In this document: piece by piece, positions 5,119 through 11,784 of the stretch
Position numbering within the stretch: the first letter of the stretch is position 1
How the letters are laid out: each line of letters begins with the position of its first letter
NCBI GenBank assembly: GCA_937900755.1
Contig: CALCDN010000063.1
Location: 1-11,815, forward strand
Length of the DNA stretch: 11,815 nt
Direction of reading: 5' to 3'
Origin: an uncultured Acetobacter sp.
GTDB taxonomy: Bacteria; Pseudomonadota; Alphaproteobacteria; Acetobacterales; Acetobacteraceae
Translations under genes and position numbers: made by a program
Notes under the pieces: model-generated
The model's database searches: none
What the model was told of the DNA's origin: nothing
The model's input: only the letters and a program-made list of their open reading frames with translations

Positions 5119-6798
5119 ATGGCATCCTATCAATACGTCTATGTGATGAAGGATCTGACAAAATCCTATCCCGGCGGGCGCGAAGTGTTCAAGGGCATCA
5201 CCCTGTCCTTCGTTCCGGGTGCCAAAATCGGTATTCTGGGCGTGAACGGCGCAGGTAAGTCCACCTTGCTCAAGATCATGGCCGGGATCGACAAGGAATA
5301 TGGCGGCGAGGCCTGGGCGGCCGAAGGTGCCCGCGTTGGCTACCTGGAGCAGGAGCCCCAGCTGGACCCCACGCTGACCGTGGGTGAAAACGTCGCTCTG
5401 GGTTTTGGTGACCTGAAAAAGGCGGTGGATCGTTTTAACGAGATTTCCGCCCGTTTTGCCGAACCCATGGAAGATGACGAAATGGACGCCCTGCTGGCTG
5501 AACAGGCCGAACTGCAGGAAAAAATTGACGCAGGCGACGGCTGGGAACTTGATCGCAAGCTGGAAATCGCACTCGACGCCCTGCGCTGCCCGCCAGCGGA
5601 CAGCACGGTGGAAAAACTCTCGGGGGGGGAATGTCGCCGTGTGGCGCTGTGCCGTCTCCTGCTGGAAAAACCCGACCTGCTGCTGCTTGACGAACCAACC
5701 AACCATCTGGACGCTGAAAGTGTTGCGTGGCTGGAAAAAACCCTGCGTGACTACGATGGCACGGTCATGGTCATTACCCATGACCGTTACTTCCTGGACA
5801 ACGTGACCAACTGGATTTTGGAAATCGAGCGTGGCCGCGGTATTCCGTTCGAGGGGAATTATTCCTCCTGGCTGGAACAGAAGCGCAAGCGCCTGTCGCA
5901 GGAAGAAAAGGAAGAAAGCTCCCGCCAGCGCGCCCTTGCCGCCGAGCAGGAGTGGATTAACGCCAGCCCCAAGGCCCGCCAGAGCAAGAGCAAGGCCCGT
6001 ATTGCCAAATATGAGGAAATGCTGGCCGCCAGTGCCGAACGTGTGGGCGGTGTGGCCGATATTGTTATCCCCCCCGGCCCCCGCCTTGGCGGTACGGTCA
6101 TCGAGGCCGATAACCTGACCAAAGGGTTTGGGGACCGGCTTTTGATTGATAACCTGAACTTCAAGCTCCCCCCGGGCGGCATTGTCGGGGTTATCGGGCC
6201 AAATGGTGCGGGCAAATCCACCTTGTTCAAAATGATTATCGGGCAGGACAAGCCGGATTCGGGCGAGCTGAAGATTGGGGAGACGGTCAAGCTGGGCTAT
6301 GTTGACCAGTCGCGTGATGACCTGTCCCCCGACAAGACCGTATGGGAAGAAATTTCTGGCGGAACAGATGTTATCTATCTGGGCAAGCGGGCTGTACCGT
6401 CGCGCGCCTATGTGGGGGCCTTCAACTTCAAGGGCTCTGACCAGCAGAAAAAGGTTGGTGTTCTATCAGGTGGTGAGCGCAATCGCGTGCATCTGGCCAA
6501 GATGCTGCGGCAGGAAAGCAATGTGATCCTGCTTGACGAACCAACCAACGATCTGGACGTGGATACCTTGCGTGCGCTTGAAGACGCACTGGCCGAATTT
6601 GCCGGTTGTGCCGTGGTCATCTCCCATGACCGCTGGTTCCTTGACCGCCTGGCCACGCATATTCTGGCGTTTGAGGGTGATTCCCACGTTGAGTGGTTTG
6701 AAGGTAACTTTCAGGCTTATGAAGAAGACAAACGCCGTCGTCTTGGCCCGGATGCAACGGAACCCGGACGTATCCATTACAAGCCGCTTGCCCGTTAA
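5119..6798 (+). CDS. ettA: EttA, ABC-F energy-dependent translational throttle protein
   Basis: A 559-residue soluble ABC-F ATPase (E. coli EttA is 555). It has two nucleotide-binding domains and no membrane segments. Domain 1 has Walker A GVNGAGKST (41-49), signature LSGGE (167-171) and Walker B LLLLDEPTNHLD (187-198). Domain 2 has GPNGAGKST (360-368), LSGGE (449-453) and LLDEPTNDLD (471-480). Between them lies the charged P-site tRNA interaction motif linker (about 245-325, rich in Glu/Lys/Arg). An arm-like insertion lies near 90-145, as in EttA rather than Uup or resistance-type ABC-Fs. EttA binds the ribosomal E site, senses ATP/ADP and gates entry into elongation. ATG 5119 has GGGAG nine bases upstream. 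The gene follows tRNA-Ile2 by 75 bases and precedes a GNAT gene by 58. It is intact with both catalytic Glu residues. Confidence 0.96.
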   Translation: MASYQYVYVMKDLTKSYPGGREVFKGITLSFVPGAKIGILGVNGAGKSTLLKIMAGIDKEYGGEAWAAEGARVGYLEQEPQLDPTLTVGENVALGFGDLKKAVDRFNEISARFAEPMEDDEMDALLAEQAELQEKIDAGDGWELDRKLEIALDALRCPPADSTVEKLSGGECRRVALCRLLLEKPDLLLLDEPTNHLDAESVAWLEKTLRDYDGTVMVITHDRYFLDNVTNWILEIERGRGIPFEGNYSSWLEQKRKRLSQEEKEESSRQRALAAEQEWINASPKARQSKSKARIAKYEEMLAASAERVGGVADIVIPPGPRLGGTVIEADNLTKGFGDRLLIDNLNFKLPPGGIVGVIGPNGAGKSTLFKMIIGQDKPDSGELKIGETVKLGYVDQSRDDLSPDKTVWEEISGGTDVIYLGKRAVPSRAYVGAFNFKGSDQQKKVGVLSGGERNRVHLAKMLRQESNVILLDEPTNDLDVDTLRALEDALAEFAGCAVVISHDRWFLDRLATHILAFEGDSHVEWFEGNFQAYEEDKRRRLGPDATEPGRIHYKPLAR

Positions 6799-6812
6799 GG
6801 GCATGCGTGGGT

Positions 6813-6849
6813 GGAGGCTCCCCCGTGGGGCCTTCCTCCGTTGCGGAGG
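6813..6849 (+). promoter_or_regulatory. Hairpin that sequesters the Shine-Dalgarno of the GNAT gene
   Basis: CCTCCG (6835-6840) can pair with CGGAGG (6844-6849) across a 3-base loop, burying the GGAGG that lies 7 bases before the GTG start at 6857. A second GGAGG (6813-6817) upstream can compete for the same CCTCC/CCTTCC block, helped by a CCCC/GGGG stem (6820-6823 with 6827-6830). The two foldings are mutually exclusive. Whether this regulates translation is inference; GC-rich DNA folds readily. Confidence 0.4.
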
Positions 6850-6856
6850 CTGAGCG

Positions 6857-7354
6857 GTGGATTTACGCTCGGTCAGAACACCTCGCCTGCTCCTCAAGCC
6901 CGTTACATGGCGGGATATGGAAGATATGGTGCGCCTGAAGGCCGATGGCGGCGCTTTTGGCCAGATGCTGGGGGGTGTTTGCACCCGCCAGCAGGCGGAG
7001 CGCGAAATGGCCGATGACATTGCCTTTTGGGCCTGCCATCGCGTGGGTATTTTTACCATTCATGACAATAATCAGTTTGTCGGCATGACCGGTATTCACG
7101 ACCGGCCAGATGGCCGGGGCTTTGGGCTGCGCTTTGCCCTGTTTGCCAGTGCCAGAGGGCGGGGCATTGCGCGCGAGGCCGCCAATGCGGCTCTCAACTT
7201 TGCGCATGATGCCGGTTTGCACAGGGTTATTGCTGTCGCCTCCGAGAGCAATGTGGCCTCGCGCACCATTCTGGGTGGAATTGGCATGCATGTCTGCGAC
7301 ACATTCACCAGAAACGGGCAGACAATGGTGGTGTACGAAAGCAAGCGCGCATAA
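6857..7354 (+). CDS. GNAT-family N-acetyltransferase (RimJ/RimL-like)
   Basis: A 165-residue acetyl-CoA-dependent N-acetyltransferase. The opening RTPRLLLKPVTWRDMEDM is the usual RimJ/RimL-type start. The acetyl-CoA pyrophosphate-binding segment is seen as ARGRGIAREAANAAL (about residues 97-111), preceded by the beta strand GFGLRFALF. The later HRVIAVASESNVASRTIL is the typical Asn-containing strand-helix of this subfamily. The acceptor substrate (ribosomal protein N-terminus, other protein, or small amine) cannot be told from sequence. The GTG at 6857 is supported by GGAGG 7 bases upstream and by the family N-terminus starting right there. It is probably co-transcribed with ettA and ends at a strong terminator overlapping the stop region. 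Translation may be limited by the hairpin at its ribosome-binding site. Confidence 0.88.
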   Translation: MDLRSVRTPRLLLKPVTWRDMEDMVRLKADGGAFGQMLGGVCTRQQAEREMADDIAFWACHRVGIFTIHDNNQFVGMTGIHDRPDGRGFGLRFALFASARGRGIAREAANAALNFAHDAGLHRVIAVASESNVASRTILGGIGMHVCDTFTRNGQTMVVYESKRA

Positions 7355-7378
7355 AAAAGCACCCTTTCGGGTGCTTTT
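7355..7378. terminator. Bidirectional intrinsic terminator between the GNAT gene and mlaC
   Basis: AAAAGCACCC (7355-7364) pairs perfectly with GGGTGCTTTT (7369-7378) around a TTTC loop. The GC stem is flanked by an A run on the left and a T run on the right, so it can terminate the plus-strand ettA-GNAT transcript and the minus-strand mlaA-mlaC transcript. It begins directly after the GNAT stop codon. Confidence 0.9.
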
Positions 7379-7412
7379 GGCAGCAGAAGCAGAAACCTTG
7401 TTTTGTCCGCCC

Positions 7413-8036
7413 TCAGTTGCCGGGCTGTGCGTGGCGGTCCAACTGCTTTTGCAGGGCGGCAAGCAGCGTGTCCACATTGCCGCCATTGCGGGCAATGAAG
7501 GAGGAATAATCGTTGCGCTGGGTCAGCCGCAGGCTCGCACCTTCGCCAATCACGTCCACAACCAGGGGCTGCCCGCTGTCATAGCTGACAATCCACTGCA
7601 TGGAGGCGGGGGGCTGCTGTGGGCGCATCAGAATGGCGTTTACGGAATCTTCGCCACCGGACTTGATGACATCCCCGATCGTGAAGCTGACACCCCGGTA
7701 TTCGCCCAGCTTGTCGGTAATGGCGTTGACCAGTACTTCATGGAACAGCGCCAGATAATGCTGCCGCTGCTCGGGGGTGGCAATTTTCCAGTAGCGGCCA
7801 AGGCAGTAGCGGCCAATCCCATCAATATCCACATTCTTCTGCACCAAGGGCAGCACCTTGGTCTTCTTTTCAGGCAGGGGAATGGGGCTGTTTACAATGG
7901 CGACAAGCTGGGTGCCAAAGCTCTGGATAAACTGTTTGGCGTTATCTGCTGCGCGGGCAGGCAGGGCAAACAGTCCGCTGGCGCATGTCAGGGCCAGAGT
8001 GGCGAGAACAATACGGCGACCAGAAAGGAGTTTCAT
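7413..8036 (-). CDS. mlaC: MlaC-family periplasmic phospholipid-binding protein (Ttg2D-like)
   Basis: A 207-residue exported protein. A Sec signal peptide is plain: KLLSGRR, a hydrophobic core at residues 9-24, and cleavage expected after ALPARA (residue 29). The mature part shows MlaC/Ttg2 family features: DIDGIGRYCLGRYWKIAT, then TPEQRQHYLALFHEVLVNAI, and a C-terminal lipid-pocket segment with YDSGQPLVVDVIGEGASL. MlaC shuttles phospholipids between the outer-membrane MlaA complex and the inner-membrane MlaFEDB transporter. Here it sits 25 bases downstream of mlaA and is probably co-transcribed with it. No mlaFEDB genes are in view, so the transporter must be encoded elsewhere if the pathway is complete. 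ATG 8036 has AAGG about ten bases upstream. Confidence 0.92.
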   Translation of the reverse strand: MKLLSGRRIVLATLALTCASGLFALPARAADNAKQFIQSFGTQLVAIVNSPIPLPEKKTKVLPLVQKNVDIDGIGRYCLGRYWKIATPEQRQHYLALFHEVLVNAITDKLGEYRGVSFTIGDVIKSGGEDSVNAILMRPQQPPASMQWIVSYDSGQPLVVDVIGEGASLRLTQRNDYSSFIARNGGNVDTLLAALQKQLDRHAQPGN

Positions 8037-8061
8037 GTTTGCGCTACCTTCTTGTTGTTAG

Positions 8062-8910
8062 TTATTGATACCAGTCGGGCACGGTGGCGCGATGGTCATT
8101 TTTAATGGCCTCGGCCTGTGCATTGCGCTGTTGCTGGTATGCGCTGCGGATGGTGGCGTAGGGGTCCAGGGCATCACGCTGCAAGGCATCCAGGTCTTCC
8201 AGATGCTCGGAGCGGCCGTGTACGACGCCCATCATGTTATAGGCCCAGTTAAAGCTGACCAGCCCATAACCACGGGGCACATAATCCCACGGGGAAAGGC
8301 CCTGATCAATGCCATAGCCGATTCCATCACGGAACGAGGAGGGCCCCATTGGCAGGAACAGGTATGGGCCAGAGGAAATGCCCCAGTTGGCCATGGTCAG
8401 GCCCGCATCGTTGTCATGGTGGGGGAAGCCAGCCATTTTGGCCACGTCAATCAGCCCGCCAACACCTACGGTCATGTTGATGCACCAGCGCACAAACGAG
8501 TCCCCCGCGCGGCGGGGCTTGCCAGCACCCACGTCGTTAAAGAAGACGGAGGGTTCGTTCATGGTGGTAATCATGTTGCCAAGCGAGTTGCGCACCGGGC
8601 GGGGCACGGCCCAGACATAGGCCTTGGCAACTGGCCGCAGGGCCCATGTGTCGAACTTCATGGTCAGGTTGAAGACCTTGCGGTTCAACGGCTCATACGG
8701 GTCGTTTGCCGCCTTGTATTCGGCCAGGGCGTCCGGGTCCGTGGGAACGGGGGCTTTTATGGAACTGCACCCGGCCGTGCCGAGCAGCACAAGACCAAGG
8801 CAAAGTGTTCCCAGACGGAAACGGCGATGTACCGAGGAACCTTCCCGCGTCTGATCATGCTGATCCCGAGCGCGAGGGCGGAGCCGTGAGCCGTTCCGTC
8901 CTGAAATCAT
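8062..8910 (-). CDS. mlaA: MlaA (VacJ) outer-membrane lipoprotein of the lipid asymmetry system
   Basis: A 282-residue lipoprotein. The lipobox LGTAGC places the acylated Cys at residue 48, after a hydrophobic stretch. The mature domain has the MlaA hallmarks: NDPYEPLNRKVFNLTMKFD, RPVAKAYVWAVPRPVRNSL, FFNDVGAGKPRRAGDSFVRW, GWGISSGPYLFLPMGP-like sequence (MANWGISSGPYLFLPMGP) and SPWDYVP. MlaA forms a ring in the outer membrane that removes misplaced surface phospholipids and hands them to MlaC, whose gene follows. The oddity is a highly charged stretch of about 33 residues before the hydrophobic core. There is no ATG, GTG or TTG in frame nearer to it, so the n-region is unusually long or the reading contains a frameshift. 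ATG 8910 (AAAGG six bases upstream) is preferred; an in-frame GTG at 8916 is possible. Confidence 0.92.
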   Translation of the reverse strand: MISGRNGSRLRPRARDQHDQTREGSSVHRRFRLGTLCLGLVLLGTAGCSSIKAPVPTDPDALAEYKAANDPYEPLNRKVFNLTMKFDTWALRPVAKAYVWAVPRPVRNSLGNMITTMNEPSVFFNDVGAGKPRRAGDSFVRWCINMTVGVGGLIDVAKMAGFPHHDNDAGLTMANWGISSGPYLFLPMGPSSFRDGIGYGIDQGLSPWDYVPRGYGLVSFNWAYNMMGVVHGRSEHLEDLDALQRDALDPYATIRSAYQQQRNAQAEAIKNDHRATVPDWYQ

Positions 8911-8916
8911 TGCCAC

Positions 8917-9154
8917 CTTTACCTTTACCTTGTGACGTCCGCATAGCCTGCTGGGCAGACCTGTTTATCGCTGCCTTCTCTACCATGAGAAACGCAGGGT
9001 GCAATGGCAGGGCTTCTCTGCGTGGAGGGCAGGGGACACAATATAGCCCTTTGCATATTGTCTTCTTGCCGGGAAGCGCGGGTTTTTGCAACTACTGTTG
9101 CCAGAAAGTCGCATATCCCGCGTGGTCTGCACATGGCGGTGTGGGACTCCGCCG
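8917..9154. promoter_or_regulatory. mlaA upstream region with an operator-like inverted repeat
   Basis: This 238-base gap holds no supported gene. On the minus strand TTGCAC and TAGAGA, 16 bases apart (within about 8979-9006), form a weak promoter candidate for mlaA. Further upstream a perfect inverted repeat ACAATAT (9038-9044) / ATATTGT (9055-9061) with a 10-base spacer gives half-sites 17 bases apart, a spacing that suits a dimeric regulator. A GGTAAA direct repeat lies just ahead of the mlaA start. All functional readings are inference. Confidence 0.35.
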
Positions 9155-9982
9155 CTACAGCCCCCGCTCGCGTTTGATGATATCCCATGCGGCATTGATC
9201 CTGGATATGCGGATCGAGGCAATGCGCACCTCCTCGGGGCCTGCATTGCGCGCGGCCATGACATCGGGATGGTATTGCCGCACGAGCTTTTTCCAGTGCG
9301 CGCGCAGTTCCTCGTTGGAGAGGGATGCGCTGGCTTCCATGGTGGCGTAGGCGTCATCCTCGCCCATGGCGGCGCGGGCGCGTCCCTGCTCGGCCCGTTC
9401 CCATGCGCCACGTCCCAGCCCGAAAAGATCATGCACACGTTTGAGAAAGCGCAGCTCTTCGGGGGCCAGGGGGGCATCGGCCGCCAGGTCTGCGCGGGCA
9501 ATGGCGAACAGGGTGCCCATCAGGTCTTCAAGGGGGGGCTTGTCCTTGGCGTAGGCCTGCCCGAGTTCGCGGGCAAAAGCCTCGTAGTCGTCGGTTCTTT
9601 GGCGCGCCATGTCAAACAGGCGGCCAATGTCGCGCATGTTTTCGTCAGGGACGCGAAAGCGGGTTTTAAAAGCGTTGATTTCCCGTCGGTTGACCGGCGC
9701 ATCGCACTTGGCAAGCTTGGCGCACAGGATGACGCATGTCAGCCCGTAGAGTTGGTCTTTTTTGCCCAGTGCCGCCGCCAGCTTGGCGGCCACAAAGGCT
9801 GCGGCCCCATTGGGGTCGGGTCGGGCGCGGGCGGCCCATCGGTCGCTCCAGCCCACGGCGGGTGGTTGCAGCAGCGTGCCACTGTCCGCCGCATGGCCCA
9901 AGGCCGTGCCCAAAGCCGCACCCAGTGGCCCGCCAACGGCAAAGCCGGTTACGCCGCCAAATATCTTGCCCCATATCGCCAT
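9155..9982 (-). CDS. djlA: DjlA-like membrane-anchored J-domain protein with TerB domain
   Basis: A 275-residue DnaJ-class co-chaperone. The N-terminus MAIWGKIFGG is followed by a Gly/Ala-rich hydrophobic segment (about 8-30, FAVGGPLGAALGTALGH) that resembles the glycine-patterned transmembrane anchor of E. coli DjlA (type III J protein). The middle (about 60-190) is an alpha-helical TerB-type domain with the acidic turns KCDAPVN and ADLAADAPL. The C-terminal J domain (about 218-275) keeps the catalytic HPD at 238-240 in VRQYHPDVMA, the motif that stimulates DnaK ATPase. ATG 9982 is chosen because it fits the DjlA N-terminus, AAAAGGA lies just upstream, and the promoter leaves about 22 bases of leader. 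The frame is open to 10114, but that includes the promoter itself. DjlA-type proteins are linked to envelope stress signalling and extracellular polysaccharide control. Confidence 0.88.
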   Translation of the reverse strand: MAIWGKIFGGVTGFAVGGPLGAALGTALGHAADSGTLLQPPAVGWSDRWAARARPDPNGAAAFVAAKLAAALGKKDQLYGLTCVILCAKLAKCDAPVNRREINAFKTRFRVPDENMRDIGRLFDMARQRTDDYEAFARELGQAYAKDKPPLEDLMGTLFAIARADLAADAPLAPEELRFLKRVHDLFGLGRGAWERAEQGRARAAMGEDDAYATMEASASLSNEELRAHWKKLVRQYHPDVMAARNAGPEEVRIASIRISRINAAWDIIKRERGL

Positions 9983-10010
9983 GGGTCCTTTTACCATGTT
10001 CTGGAGCGGA

Positions 10011-10038
10011 ACCCTAGCCTGTGTCGGGCGGCTGCCAA
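10011..10038 (-). promoter_or_regulatory. sigma70-type promoter of the djlA-like gene
   Basis: On the minus strand TTGGCA (10033-10038) and TAGGGT (10011-10016) are 16 bases apart. The start near 10004 gives a short leader before ATG 9982. The hexamers are identical to those of the ppa promoter. The plus-strand promoter for the neighbouring reductase gene was not recognised in this gap. Confidence 0.55.
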
Positions 10039-10098
10039 GGCTGGGCAGCAATGTGCCAATATCGCATTTGGCGCGAACACCGCCTAAAAGAGGAAAGC

Positions 10099-11025
10099 AT
10101 GAGAACACAGCCAACCCTCGCCTCCGCTCCCGCGCAGCCGACTGTCGCCCTGATCGGGGCGGGCGCGGTGGGGCTTGTGGTGGCTTCGGCCCTTGCGCGC
10201 GCGGGGTGGAAGGTTCTGGTCTGTGGCGCGCGTATCCCGTTCGCGCGGATCCATGTGACAGAGGGCGGGCAGGTCACGGACCATCCGGTCACGCATGCCA
10301 CAAGTCCGGCGGAACTGGGGGCCTGCGCACTGGTTGTCGTGGCGGTCAAGGCGCACCAGACGGCGGATGTGGCGGGCTGGATAGCCGCCTTCAACCGGCC
10401 AGGGGCGCGGATTCTGGTAGCCCAGAATGGTCTTGAACAATGCGCGCGTCTTGCCACCCATGCGCCTGTGGCGGCGGGGGTGCCCGCCATTGTGTATTTT
10501 AATGCCGAGCGGTCGGCTCCGGGGTGCTCGGTCCTGCGCCGAATCGGCCCGACCGATCTGTGCCTGCCAGCCAGCCCCTGCGTGCAGGACGTGGTCCTGG
10601 CCCTGCAAAACGGTGGGCTGCGTGTTGCCACGGCAGCAGACATGACCACAGTGGTGTGGACCAAGCTGCTGGCCAACAGTGCCGCCAACCCGCTGACCGC
10701 CTTGAGCGGCCGGCATACGGGGGTCCTGCGTGAGCAGGCTTTTGCGGCCAGTGCGCGGCAGATCATGGCGGAAGTGGTCAGGGTGGGGCAGGCGGAAGGG
10801 GCGGCCCTTACGATGGAGCATGTGGAGGAAGCCATTGCGTGGCTTCAGGCCGTACCGCCAGACAGTGCGACATCCATGCTGCAGGACCGGCAGGCTGGCC
10901 GCGTTTTGGAGTATGACGCCATAACCGGCGGTATTGTAAGGGCTGCTGAGCGGCACGGGCTGGACGTACCCCTTAACCGCCTTGTTCTTGCCCTGCTATC
11001 GGCCATAAGGCCCGCCCAGGGGTAG
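10099..11025 (+). CDS. Ketopantoate reductase family protein (PanE/ApbA-like, NADP-dependent)
   Basis: A 308-residue cytoplasmic oxidoreductase; E. coli PanE is 303. The N-terminal Rossmann fold shows VALIGAGAVGLVVA with GAGAVG at 20-25, followed by VAVKAHQT and AQNGLEQ. The C-terminal helical domain has the catalytic Lys189 in VWTKLLANSAANPLTAL, the SMLQD substrate motif (259-263) and Glu271 in RVLEYDAITG, matching the Lys176/Glu256 pair of PanE. PanE reduces ketopantoate to pantoate for pantothenate and CoA synthesis. Related paralogs act on other 2-oxo acids, so I leave the symbol empty. ATG 10099 is set by AGAGGAAAGC directly upstream; the frame is open to 10021, but that part overlaps the divergent promoter. 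The 3' end overlaps the convergent RHH gene by 30 bases. No other pantothenate gene is nearby. Confidence 0.88.
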   Translation: MRTQPTLASAPAQPTVALIGAGAVGLVVASALARAGWKVLVCGARIPFARIHVTEGGQVTDHPVTHATSPAELGACALVVVAVKAHQTADVAGWIAAFNRPGARILVAQNGLEQCARLATHAPVAAGVPAIVYFNAERSAPGCSVLRRIGPTDLCLPASPCVQDVVLALQNGGLRVATAADMTTVVWTKLLANSAANPLTALSGRHTGVLREQAFAASARQIMAEVVRVGQAEGAALTMEHVEEAIAWLQAVPPDSATSMLQDRQAGRVLEYDAITGGIVRAAERHGLDVPLNRLVLALLSAIRPAQG

Positions 11026-11268
11026 TGCCCTGCTGGGCGCGCCTGCCTCCATTTGCCGCAAAAGCCATTCCAGCGCTGTCACCCGCAGGGCCGAGGCCAG
11101 GGACTGCTCGGGCACGCGCATGGCGTCCACCTGGGTTACCAGTTGAACCAGCGTTACGTTCTGGTGGGCGATCATGCGTTCCAGCACGTCCCAGAAGGCG
11201 GGTTCAAGAGCGACGCTTGTGTCATGCCCGGCCAGAATCAGGCTGCGTTTGCGAAGGTGGCGGCTCAT
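10996..11268 (-). CDS. Small ribbon-helix-helix domain protein (RHH_4 type)
   Basis: A 90-residue protein. After a basic start (MSRHLRKRSLILAGHDTSVA), the core SVALEPAFWDVLERMIAHQN and VTLVQLVTQVDAMRV fits the ribbon-helix-helix family often placed downstream of core genes in alphaproteobacteria: a beta strand with an LEPxFWxxL helix, then a second helix. Members are presumed DNA-binding or protein-binding, but no specific target is known to me. The ATG at 11268 overlaps the queG stop as ATGA, so it is very likely translated by coupling to queG in one transcript. Its last 30 bases overlap the 3' end of the convergent reductase gene, so neither gene has its own intergenic terminator. The C-terminus (about 77-90, Pro/Gly-rich) is probably disordered. 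Confidence 0.8.
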   Translation of the reverse strand: MSRHLRKRSLILAGHDTSVALEPAFWDVLERMIAHQNVTLVQLVTQVDAMRVPEQSLASALRVTALEWLLRQMEAGAPSRALPLGGPYGR

Positions 11269-11784
11269 GTGTGGCGGCTTTCAAGCTGTGCGCACGCCCA
11301 GCATGCGGCGTCACGCACAACAGGGTCGGGGTCCGTGGTCAGGGAGCGGGCATGGGGGAGCAGGTGCGCCGTGGCGGAATTGCCCATGGCGACCAGTACG
11401 TTCCGCACAAAGCGGTTGCGTCCGATGCGTTTGATGGGCGAACCCGAAAACAGGGTTCTGAACGCGCGATCATCAAGCTGGCTCAGGGCCGCCAGATCGG
11501 GGGCCACCAGGTCGGGCCTGGGCTGGAGCTTGATGTGGCGGGCCGCCGCGGCGAACCTGTTCCACGGGCAGACGGCCAGGCAGTCATCACATCCGTAAAT
11601 ATGGGTGCCCATCAGCGGGCGCAGGTCCGTGGGTATGGGGCCTGCGTGCTCTATGGTCAGGTAGGAAATGCAGCGCCGCGCATCCATCTGGTAGGGAGCG
11701 GGAAAAGCCTGCGTGGGGCAGGCGTGCAGGCAGCGGGTGCAACTGCCGCACCCTCCCCCCGAAGGGGCGGAGGGGGGGAGTGCG
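11265..11784 (-). CDS. queG: Epoxyqueuosine reductase QueG, 3' part only (5' truncated by the contig end)
   Basis: About 173 C-terminal residues of QueG, a protein usually of 350-380. QueG is the cobalamin- and iron-sulfur-dependent enzyme that reduces epoxyqueuosine to queuosine in the anticodons of tRNA-Asp, Asn, His and Tyr. Two [4Fe-4S] motifs are clear: CGSCTRCLHACP (CxxCxxCxxxCP) and CDDCLAVCPWN. Between them lies RRCISYLTIEHAGPIP, a QueG hallmark. The C-terminal end (DPDPVVRDAACWACAQLE) is the HEAT-like repeat tail. The cobalamin-binding N-terminal half lies beyond the contig. The frame appears to continue to 11813 only because adapter bases happen to be open; residues encoded beyond 11784 are not biological. 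The stop overlaps the start of the RHH gene by four bases (ATGA). Confidence 0.95.

Noticed and set aside
7110..8105. Long plus-strand open frame (331 codons) across the GNAT 3' end and opposite mlaC
   Set aside because: It runs through the bidirectional terminator at 7355-7378 and is antisense to mlaC, which has a clear signal peptide and family motifs.
8065..8889. Plus-strand open frame (274 codons) opposite mlaA
   Set aside because: It is a mirror of mlaA codon structure with no recognisable domain, while mlaA has a lipobox and full family conservation.
9086..10087. Plus-strand open frame (333 codons) opposite the djlA-like gene
   Set aside because: It is an antisense shadow. The minus strand encodes a TerB-type domain and an HPD-containing J domain.
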